Source of the DNA: an uncultured Kouleothrix sp.
Lineage (GTDB): Bacteria > Chloroflexota > Chloroflexia > Chloroflexales > Roseiflexaceae
DNA length: 5,730 nt
Assembly (NCBI GenBank): GCA_937858455.1
Contig: CALLYN010000223.1
Coordinates: forward strand, 1 to 5,730
Direction: 5' to 3'
The first letter of the stretch is position 1; each line of letters begins with the position of its first letter. Below, one piece after another: positions 1 to 4,149 of this stretch. The notes under the pieces were generated by a model that was not told the origin of the DNA, did no database searches, and saw nothing but the letters and a program-made list of their open reading frames with translations. The translations under genes and the position numbers were made by a program.

Positions 1-1
1 G

Positions 2-94
2 GGCTACGAAGCCCCGGTCAATCTCGCGTACTCGCAGCGCAATCGCTCGGCCGCCTGTCGCATTCCGATGTATAGTTCGAGTCCGAAGGCGAAG
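2..94 (+). pseudogene. glnA: Glutamine synthetase fragment (internal piece)
   Basis: Reading from base 2 gives [17 protein letters not shown], then a CRIP segment and SSSPKAK. This is the conserved C-terminal-half active-site stretch of type I glutamine synthetase, which makes glutamine from glutamate, ammonia and ATP in the cytoplasm. The family pattern is PGYEAPxNL...SxRNRSAxxRIP...PKAKRxEFR. Agreement stops at the lysine codon 92-94, where family members go on with R-x-E-F-R; here the frame reads PTPRSSRSR and hits TGA at 121-123. Only about 31 residues of a roughly 450-residue enzyme are present, and the piece continues past the left edge. It cannot encode a working enzyme here. The [17 protein letters not shown] wording resembles non-enteric bacterial GlnA, but I cannot place the donor. 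The identity is sure; the right boundary is good to about 10 bases. Confidence 0.8.
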
Positions 95-134
95 CCGACG
101 CCCCGGTCGTCCCGGTCGCGTTGATCGGGACCGC
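94..134 (+). pseudogene. Possible PlsC-type acyltransferase sliver
   Basis: Between the glutamine synthetase piece and the helicase piece, frame 1 reads [15 protein letters not shown]. That resembles the conserved late motif (PVVPVAxxGT) of 1-acyl-glycerol-3-phosphate acyltransferases, membrane-associated enzymes of phospholipid synthesis. Only about 13 residues carry the signal, so this is a pattern match on a very short string and could be chance. It does fit the observation that the preceding and following homologies do not touch each other and that something about 40 bases long lies between them. Confidence 0.35.
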
Positions 135-540
135 TTCGACGAAGGCCACATCATCGACACCTCAACCCGCGGATTGCGGTTCGAGGTGTTTGTGCATCGG
201 CTGACCAGACGGCTGCGCGGACCGAACTGCCGGTTCGTATTCGTGTCCGCAGTGCTGCCCAACGCACGACAGTTTGCCGAATGGATCACCGGAAGTGCCG
301 ATAACTTGGTGGAGTCTGCATGGCGACCGTCTCGTCTGCTTCTCGGGAGGCTGAGTTGGAGGGCTAGTCGGACACGTATCGACTACACCCACCAGGAACG
401 CAAACCATTCGGGCACGACTGTTACGTCCCCAAATTCATCGAGCAGCGGTCTTGCCGTCGGGTGCCGGGGCTGGGCAAAAGGAGGAACCCCTTTCCCGCT
501 GACGCGGGTGAGGCGTTCGCGCTGTCGGCGCTCCTCTTCC
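135..540 (+). pseudogene. Superfamily 2 (DEAD/DEAH-like) helicase fragment
   Basis: Frame 3 from about 135 reads FDEGHIIDTSTRGLRFEVF, then CRFVFVSAVLPN, EFAEW-like QFAEWITGS, WRPSRLLLGRL, RIDYTHQERKP and GHDCYVPKFIE. DEGH (138-149) is the Walker B / motif II box that coordinates Mg-ATP, and FVSAVLPN with its Ser-Ala is motif III, which couples ATP hydrolysis to unwinding. The frame stays plausible through NPFPADAGEAFALSALLF (to about 540), where helicase domain 2 would begin. Walker A, everything upstream and all of the second RecA domain are missing, so this is an internal piece of perhaps 135 residues of a much larger protein. The real frame was not started here: the only in-frame start-like codon (TTG at 174) lies inside motif sequence. 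The subfamily is not resolved. The right boundary is blurred because the complementary strand of 500-570 also reads plausibly as sensor-kinase linker. Confidence 0.65.
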
Positions 541-785
541 TCTACCGCCAGGTGCTCCTCGGCAGCCGTGTCGGGCGCGGCGATGAGCACGCTGTTGTCG
601 GTACGGCTCGCCACGAGCGAAAGCTGTTCCAGTTCCAGGTTCTTCTCGACAAGCTGCCGGGTCTTCACTTCGACGCGCTCTTCGAGCAAATGCCGGATAC
701 GACGAAAGGTGTTGCTGCGGAGGCGCACATAGATGTACAGCGTCGCGCCGAACAGCAACAGGCTGATCAGCAACAGCCAGATGTC
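500..785 (-). pseudogene. Membrane sensor fragment: TM helix, coiled coil, start of PAS
   Basis: Reading leftward from 785, the protein is DIWLLLISLLLFGATLYIYV (one membrane helix, about 785-726), then a heptad-like linker with ERVEVKTRQLVEKNLELEQL, then SLVASRTDNSVLIA (about 617-579). The last string is the typical beginning of a PAS domain in sensor histidine kinases and GGDEF proteins, where it is normally followed by G-x-I-x-W-x-N. That continuation is absent. After AAPD (about 570) the frame reads TAAEEHLAVEEEERRQRERLTRVS, which could be another coiled-coil linker just upstream of a HisKA domain, or merely the complement of the helicase piece. No kinase core follows. The piece has no start codon of its own and abuts GlnD sequence on its right. 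A membrane signalling protein is a safe call; the output domain is unknown. Confidence 0.6.
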
Positions 786-1008
786 GCGCACGAACGACGG
801 GCTGCCGCGTTTCGATGTGGCGCCACAGCGAGCGGGCGTGCCAGGCGATGTCGGCCGCGTCATGGCGCGCGAAGTAGCTGACTTCCAGCGTGTTCCACAG
901 CGGCTCCTCGGTGCCGGGCAGGGCCGAGTGCAGCGCCAGGTTCTGCCGCGCTTCCTGCTTGCGTGCCTCGATCTCGGCGTCCAGGTTGGGCTTGGCGCCG
1001 CCCAGCGC
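785..1008 (-). pseudogene. glnD: GlnD (PII uridylyltransferase) fragment
   Basis: Leftward from about 1005 the frame reads LGGAKPNLDAEIEARKQEA, then LWNTLEVSYFARH, DAADIAWHARSLWRH, and IETRQPVVRAR. The LW-x-x-L-x-x-x-YF-x-RH-x-x-x-DIAWH-x-R pattern is what I know from the region between the HD domain and the ACT domains of proteobacterial GlnD, the bifunctional enzyme that uridylylates and deuridylylates PII to signal nitrogen status. About 74 of roughly 860 residues remain; nucleotidyltransferase, HD and ACT domains are absent. The wording suggests a beta- or gammaproteobacterial donor, at odds with the genes to the right. Homology stops near 1008, where the plus-strand response regulator homology begins, and near 785, where the sensor piece begins. 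The identity rests on a remembered pattern, not on a search. Confidence 0.65.
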
Positions 1009-1009
1009 G

Positions 1010-1270
1010 CGCAGCGTCACGCTCGACGGCCAGCCGGTCGCCTTGACCGTGCGAGAGTTCGACCTGCTGCACTTTCTGATGCGCCACCCCGGCCAGGTCT
1101 TCACCCGCGAGCAGCTGCTCGACAACGTGTGGGGCTACACCTTCGCCAGCGATATGGGCACGGTTACCGTACACATCCGCCGCCTGCGCGAGAAGATCGA
1201 GCGCGACCCGGCCAACCCTGTGCTGCTGCAGACAATCTGGGGCGTGGGGTACAAGCTGGAACGACCGTAA
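1010..1270 (+). pseudogene. OmpR-family response regulator, DNA-binding domain only (5'-truncated)
   Basis: From about 1010 to the TAA at 1268-1270 the frame encodes SVTLDGQPVALTVREFDLL, then FLMRHPGQVFTREQLLDNVWGY, VTVHIRRLREKIE and IWGVGYKLE. This is a complete C-terminal winged helix-turn-helix (Trans_reg_C): the T-x-x-E-F-x-LL opening, the REQLL-x-x-VWGY turn, the recognition helix VTVHIRRLREKIE and the GVGYKL wing. OmpR-type regulators are usually about 225-235 residues; here the receiver domain with its phosphorylated aspartate is gone and antisense GlnD-like sequence stands in its place. The frame is open upstream to a GTG at 890, but the residues in between look unrelated, so I do not treat 890 as a real start. 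The next base after TAA begins the kinase ATG. In its intact form it would have been the DNA-binding partner of that kinase. Confidence 0.85.
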
Positions 1271-2539
1271 ATGCCTATGCAAACACTGTTTTCGCTACGC
1301 CGCACAATCGCGCCGCTGGGGTTAGGGCTGCTCGTAGCGCTGGGCCTGGCGCTGCTGCTGGCGGTTGGCTGGCTAGGCGTGCGCGGCAGCGACATGACCG
1401 AGCTAGCGCGCTACCTGCTGATCTCCGGCACGATCTCGTTCGGGCTCGGCGCGCTTGGGCTAGCCTGGTTCCGGCGCGGCCTGGTGCGGCTGTGGCTCCA
1501 GGTGACGCTCACCTACATGCTCGGCATTCTGGTCGCCATCCTGAATATCTTCATCACCGCCCGGCTGATGTTCATCTCGAGCGACCACGACCTGCCGCTG
1601 CTGGTCTTACTGATGCTGTTCGCGGCGGTCGTGTCGCTGGCGCTGGGCTACACGCTGGCCCAATCGCTGGCGCAGCGCGTCGGCGCGCTGCACCATGGCG
1701 CGCAGGCTATCGCCAATGGCGAGCTGAGCACGCGAGTCGACGCTGCCGGTAGCGACGAGCTGGCCGCGCTGGCGGCGCAGTTCAACCGCATGGCAGCTCA
1801 GCTGGCCGCCGTCGCCGACGAGCGCGCGCGTATGGAGGCCGCGCGTCGCGAGCTGGTGGCCGCGATCTCGCACGATCTGCGTACGCCGCTTACGTCGCTG
1901 CGCGTAATGACCGACGCGCTAGCCGATGGCGTGGTGGACGACGCCGCTACTTCGGCGCGCTACCTTGCGACCATGCGCGCGCAGATTGGCCACCTCAGCA
2001 GCCTGATCGACGACCTGTTCGAGCTCGCGCAGATCGACGCCAGCGCGCTCGCGCTCGACCTGCGACGCACTGCGCTGGCCGAATTGGTCGACGACACGAT
2101 CGACGGTATGCAGCCACAGGCCGCTGCCAAGGGCGTACACCTGCGCGCGAACGTCGCGCCCGGCCTCCCGCCTGTGCTGATCGCGCCGCAGAAGATCGGC
2201 CGGGTGCTGGCGAACCTCGTCGGTAATGCCATCCGCCATACCCCGGCCGGCGGCAGCGTTACAATCTCGGCCGGCACAGCGCCAGCCGCGCACCTCGAAA
2301 CGCCCGGCATCCTGGTCGAGGTTGCCGATACTGGCGAGGGGATTGCGCCGGAGGATCTGCCGCGCGTGTTCGAGCAATTTTACCGTGGCGAGAAGTCGCG
2401 CTCGCGCGCGACGGGCGGCGCTGGGCTGGGCCTGGCAATCGCGCGCGGCATTGTCGAGGCCCACGGCGGCACAATCTGGGCCGAAAGCACGCTAGGCCAG
2501 GGCGCGCGCGTGCGCTTTACGCTGCCACAGCACAGCTGA
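1271..2539 (+). CDS. Four-helix membrane sensor histidine kinase (HAMP-HisKA-HATPase)
   Basis: This 422-residue protein is an inner-membrane sensor kinase that would autophosphorylate on histidine and pass the phosphate to the regulator encoded just upstream. Order of parts: helices at about 13-36, 46-67, 76-100 and 106-132; HAMP about 132-185 (QRVGALHHGAQAIANGELS ... DELAALAAQFN); HisKA with the H-box AISHDLRTPLTSL (phospho-acceptor His201); N-box VLANLVGNAIRHTP (Asn315/Asn319); G1 VADTGEGIAP (Asp353); F-box VFEQFYRG; G2 GGAGLGLAIARG. All catalytic boxes are present, so it looks functional. Loops between helices are short, with no extracytoplasmic sensor domain, so the signal is probably sensed in or at the membrane (inference). 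ATG 1271 directly follows the regulator's TAA, a layout typical of translational coupling; ATG 1277 is an alternative start, and no strong ribosome-binding site distinguishes them. The exact subfamily and signal are unknown. Confidence 0.93.
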   Translation: MPMQTLFSLRRTIAPLGLGLLVALGLALLLAVGWLGVRGSDMTELARYLLISGTISFGLGALGLAWFRRGLVRLWLQVTLTYMLGILVAILNIFITARLMFISSDHDLPLLVLLMLFAAVVSLALGYTLAQSLAQRVGALHHGAQAIANGELSTRVDAAGSDELAALAAQFNRMAAQLAAVADERARMEAARRELVAAISHDLRTPLTSLRVMTDALADGVVDDAATSARYLATMRAQIGHLSSLIDDLFELAQIDASALALDLRRTALAELVDDTIDGMQPQAAAKGVHLRANVAPGLPPVLIAPQKIGRVLANLVGNAIRHTPAGGSVTISAGTAPAAHLETPGILVEVADTGEGIAPEDLPRVFEQFYRGEKSRSRATGGAGLGLAIARGIVEAHGGTIWAESTLGQGARVRFTLPQHS

Positions 2540-2548
2540 TCGCGCTGT

Positions 2549-2567
2549 CTACTGCCTTCCGCAGTAG
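2549..2567. terminator. Hairpin between convergent genes
   Basis: CTACTGC (2549-2555) and GCAGTAG (2561-2567) are perfect inverted repeats around a 5-base loop CTTCC. The hairpin sits 10 bases after the kinase stop and 15 bases before the stop of the convergent membrane-protein gene, the expected place for a bidirectional transcription stop. There is no T-run on either side, so it is not a canonical intrinsic terminator. Its role is inferred from position. Confidence 0.5.
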
Positions 2568-2581
2568 CCTGGCGACTCAGC

Positions 2582-3025
2582 TCAGCCGTAGCGCACACTC
2601 CGCTCCTGGCGCTGCTCGTACAGCAGCGCCGCGCCTGTCGCGATCCCGCCGATCAGCTCCCAGGCTGCCACCGCGAAAAAGCGCGGCGGCGCGTAGCCCA
2701 TCAGCACGCCCAGGCTGAACACGCAGAACGTCAGCGCGCGGAACGGCACCGTCCAGCTGAAAAAGCGCCGCGTGCCAGTAAGCGCCGCCAGCACATAGTA
2801 CACGCCCATGTTCAGCGACGCCATCGACGAGGCCATCAGAAACGCGGGCGTATAATCGGTTGCGGGGCGCTCGGCCGCCCCAACAAACCTGAACCCAAGC
2901 GCGGCGAGCAGCAGGCGCGGCGCGAGCAGCCCAAGCGCCCCCATGGCCAGCGCCAGCACCCCAAACACCACCATCGTCCACGCGGCTGGCCCTAAGCCGG
3001 CCGGCCGTACCGCCTGGCGAAGCAT
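2582..3025 (-). CDS. Hypothetical four-helix membrane protein
   Basis: A 147-residue protein with four probable membrane helices at about 16-36, 61-82, 95-111 and 116-135, and a basic, charged C-terminus (EQRQERSVRYG) likely in the cytoplasm. I do not recognise the family and see no catalytic motif; the segment FRALTFCVFSLGVLMGY with paired aromatic residues is typical of small integral membrane proteins. The start chosen is ATG 3025-3023: it has a GGAG ribosome-binding site (complement of 3033-3036) seven bases upstream. A TTG seven codons further upstream (3046) is in frame but would place the GGAG inside the gene. The gene is convergent with the kinase and divergent from the 114-residue membrane-protein gene, with its own promoter at 3082-3110. 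Whether the neighbouring kinase system controls it is unknown. Confidence 0.75.
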   Translation of the reverse strand: MLRQAVRPAGLGPAAWTMVVFGVLALAMGALGLLAPRLLLAALGFRFVGAAERPATDYTPAFLMASSMASLNMGVYYVLAALTGTRRFFSWTVPFRALTFCVFSLGVLMGYAPPRFFAVAAWELIGGIATGAALLYEQRQERSVRYG

Positions 3026-3038
3026 AAAACTACTCCAT

Positions 3039-3052
3039 CGTGCCAAAGCACG
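3039..3052 (-). other. Small hairpin in the leader just before the ribosome-binding site
   Basis: CGTGC (3039-3043) and GCACG (3048-3052) pair perfectly around a 4-base loop, ending two bases before the GGAG of the membrane-protein gene. In the predicted ~50-base leader it could influence ribosome access. A 5-bp stem is common by chance in GC-rich DNA, so confidence is low. Confidence 0.25.
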
Positions 3053-3069
3053 CCAAACCTAACCGTTGC

Positions 3070-3086
3070 ATATCGTACCACGATAT
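3070..3086. promoter_or_regulatory. Perfect palindrome, candidate operator over the -10 box
   Basis: ATATCGT (3070-3076) and ACGATAT (3080-3086) are perfect 7-bp inverted repeats around ACC. The palindrome overlaps the predicted minus-strand -10 box (3082-3087) and the expected transcription start near 3075. That is where a dimeric repressor would block the polymerase. The size and symmetry suit a small HTH dimer such as a TetR, MarR or GntR type, but no such regulator is encoded in the window, so the binding protein is unknown. Confidence 0.5.
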
Positions 3087-3110
3087 ACCATGTGCGTAGA
3101 GTATTTGCAA
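3082..3110 (-). promoter_or_regulatory. Sigma70-like promoter for the four-helix membrane protein
   Basis: On the minus strand, TTGCAA (3110-3105; 4 of 6 to TTGACA) and TATATC (3087-3082; 4 of 6 to TATAAT) are separated by exactly 17 bases. The predicted start near 3075 gives a leader of about 50 bases to the ATG at 3025. Optimal spacing in an AT-rich spacer supports it; the match to consensus is only moderate. Confidence 0.5.
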
Positions 3111-3135
3111 ACGGAAACTAGAGGTTTTGTAAATA

Positions 3136-3163
3136 TTGCGAAGTGAATAGCCTATGCTATACT
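3136..3163 (+). promoter_or_regulatory. Sigma70-like promoter facing the 114-residue gene
   Basis: TTGCGA (3136-3141; 4 of 6) and TATACT (3158-3163; 5 of 6) are spaced 16 bases apart on the plus strand. Transcription would begin near 3170 and run about 135 bases before the ATG at 3305, a long leader that contains the hairpin at 3206-3239. It is back to back with the minus-strand promoter, the two -35 boxes about 25 bases apart. Confidence 0.45.
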
Positions 3164-3207
3164 CAGCCTATCGCTCATACTACTTTATTAATAATATACG
3201 AAGTGAA
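3139..3207 (+). repeat. Direct repeat CGAAGTGAA, 60 bases apart
   Basis: CGAAGTGAA occurs at 3139-3147 and again at 3199-3207, each preceded by AT-rich sequence containing ATAT and followed by a TA-containing tract. The first copy overlaps the -35 region of the plus-strand promoter; the second runs into the left arm of the downstream hairpin. A pair of 9-mers in a 280-base spacer could be regulator sites or chance. Confidence 0.35.
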
Positions 3208-3240
3208 ATATACAGTAGCTCACCTCTACGTGTATATTTT
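3206..3240 (+). terminator. 13-bp hairpin with trailing T's in the leader (attenuator-like)
   Basis: AAATATACAGTAG (3206-3218) pairs with CTAC (3226-3229) and TGTATATTT (3231-3239), leaving one bulged G at 3230 and a 7-base loop CTCACCT. T residues run through 3240. On the plus strand it lies about 35-70 bases after the predicted transcription start and 65 bases before the ATG at 3305. It could therefore act as a leader terminator or attenuator, or define a short RNA. The stem is AT-rich and so weak for an intrinsic terminator; a protein-binding palindrome is the alternative. Confidence 0.4.
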
Positions 3241-3304
3241 GCATACCTCGTACGATTCGCCAAGATCGCGTAGCTCGCGCCCGCACGTATAGCAGGATGC
3301 CGAT

Positions 3305-3649
3305 ATGATCGCAGTACCCCACGTTCGCCACACGAACGGCGCATTCCGGCTGTTTCGCCACACGATTGTCGCGCTGACGATGATCTGCCTGCTGGCCGGG
3401 CTGGCGCACGATTTCACGGCGCTGCTGCTGCGCTATCTCGTCTACCAGCTGTTCGTGGCGTCGCCGGCACTGCATGTCACAATGCTTGCGGCGCTCGGCG
3501 GGGCGATCTATGTGCTGAGCGGCGCGTGGGCGCCGGCGCAGCCACAGCGTAGCGCCATCGATGCGGCCTGGTGGATGGCGCTGTTTCCCGCGCTTGGGCC
3601 GTGTGCCGGCATGATGTGCTGGCCTGGCGGCGACGAAGCCGAGCAATAA
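3305..3649 (+). CDS. Hypothetical small membrane protein, 114 residues
   Basis: This ORF has a good start: AGGA (3294-3297) lies seven bases before ATG 3305. The protein is hydrophobic, with probable helices at about 20-35, 38-53 and 56-76 and a weaker one at 88-105 that contains PALGPC and a CW dipeptide. The N-terminus (HVRHTNGAFRLFRHT) is basic and probably cytoplasmic; the C-terminus GGDEAEQ is acidic. I do not recognise a family and see no enzymatic motif. It is divergent from the four-helix protein and convergent with the 141-residue gene, whose stop is only 10 bases away. Coding status rests on the ribosome-binding site, the GC-rich third positions and the sharp change from the AT-rich spacer. 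The opposite strand is also open here, a frequent side effect of high GC. Confidence 0.65.
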   Translation: MIAVPHVRHTNGAFRLFRHTIVALTMICLLAGLAHDFTALLLRYLVYQLFVASPALHVTMLAALGGAIYVLSGAWAPAQPQRSAIDAAWWMALFPALGPCAGMMCWPGGDEAEQ

Positions 3650-3659
3650 GCCGGCAGCC

Positions 3660-4085
3660 CTAGAGCGGGCCGACGCGCTCGTCAAGGCTTTCGATCAGCG
3701 CCAGCAGCTGCTCGCGCGTTAGCCCGCCGCCATGATCGCGCCACCAGCTATAGTACCAGCGCATATTATTGCGAAACGCCTCCAGCACCTCGGCTTCGGT
3801 CAAGCGCGGCACCTTCTCGCGCAGCAGCTCAATCACCTGGCCTCGCTCATCGATCGGCACCTCGGGTGTGCTGGCGAGAATGCGCTCGGCGCGCAGCAAA
3901 AACAGCTCGCGCTCGATTGTCGGGAACTCGTCGTCGATCTGACGAATGTTGCCAAGGTAGCAGATTGTGCGCTGGCGCGGCGTATTCTCGCCATCGCGAT
4001 AGCTCTCGACCAGGTACGCGTCGTGAAATACCACATTCGCCGTTGTGGCGTTCTTGTGCTTACGCACAACCCACCGAATATACAT
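3660..4085 (-). CDS. Stand-alone protein like the N-terminus of IS1634-type transposases
   Basis: The 141-residue soluble protein begins MYIRWVVRKHKN and continues VVFHDAYLVESYRDGEN, PRQRTICYLGNI. The pattern (M-x-I-R-x-x-x-R-K-x-K ... LVESYR ... PRQR-x-x-x-LG) matches the first ~50 residues of IS1634/IS4-type transposases as I know them. Here no DDE catalytic domain follows. The rest is helical and charged (IERELFLLRAERILAS, then LREKVPRLTEAEVLEAFRN), ending with an aromatic run MRWYYSWWRDH before LTREQLLALIESL. The ending is orderly and includes a stop, so it looks like a settled small gene, not a freshly broken element. Start ATG 4085 is preferred over the TTG at 4103; only a weak AGAG lies upstream. 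No terminal inverted repeats are seen. Its function is unknown; a DNA-binding role is a guess from the resemblance. Confidence 0.7.
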   Translation of the reverse strand: MYIRWVVRKHKNATTANVVFHDAYLVESYRDGENTPRQRTICYLGNIRQIDDEFPTIERELFLLRAERILASTPEVPIDERGQVIELLREKVPRLTEAEVLEAFRNNMRWYYSWWRDHGGGLTREQLLALIESLDERVGPL

Positions 4086-4121
4086 AGGGCTGCTCTTGAA
4101 CAAACAATATGCGGCGCCTGT

Positions 4122-4127
4122 AGTATA
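4122..4127 (-). promoter_or_regulatory. -10 box for the 141-residue gene
   Basis: The complement of 4122-4127 is TATACT, a 5 of 6 match to the -10 consensus, placed to give a leader of about 30 bases before ATG 4085. No convincing -35 box is present at the right distance (TTCCGT/TTTCCG at best). The same bases read TAGTATAGC on the plus strand and could also serve the divergent methyltransferase gene, where the match is poorer. Confidence 0.35.
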
Positions 4128-4149
4128 GCTGAAATGAGCGGAAAACGGA

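Larger units (their letters stand above)
3047..3304. other. AT-rich divergent spacer without a gene
   Basis: About 280 bases separate the two divergent ATG codons at 3025 and 3305; after the minus-strand leader this stretch is the longest without a gene in the right part. It is clearly richer in A and T than the genes around it, especially 3100-3240. It holds two back-to-back promoters, the operator-like palindrome, a 9-mer direct repeat, the palindrome TTATTAATAA (3185-3194) and the 13-bp hairpin. I see no tRNA, no small ORF with a ribosome-binding site and no insertion element in it. Confidence 0.6.

Noticed and set aside
511..560. Integron/tyrosine integrase N-terminal motif (ALSALLFLYRQVL on the plus strand)
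   Set aside because: The 13-residue resemblance to the integrase SAM-like domain is striking, but the frame is already explained as helicase up to about 540 and no further integrase sequence or attC-like site follows. A chance match or another tiny fragment cannot be told apart.
436..1125. Single minus-strand gene covering the GlnD and sensor pieces
   Set aside because: Homology changes frame near 785 and ends near 1008; sequence outside the GlnD stretch in this frame matches nothing recognisable.
733..1752. Long plus-strand open frame (339 residues) across the patchwork and the kinase
   Set aside because: It overlaps the regulator and kinase in another frame, is arginine/alanine-rich without domains, and is a shadow of high GC.
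1919..2464. Minus-strand frame opposite the kinase catalytic domain
   Set aside because: The kinase frame has all conserved boxes, so this is its complement shadow.
3023..3046. TTG start at 3046 for the four-helix membrane protein
   Set aside because: The GGAG ribosome-binding site lies between it and ATG 3025, so the ATG is the better start.
3188..3685. Minus-strand frame opposite the 114-residue membrane protein
   Set aside because: Arginine/glutamine-rich, no domain, no good ribosome-binding site, and it runs through the AT-rich promoter spacer.
3660..4103. Complete insertion sequence around the transposase-like gene
   Set aside because: No DDE domain, no terminal inverted repeats and no target-site duplication were seen at its flanks.
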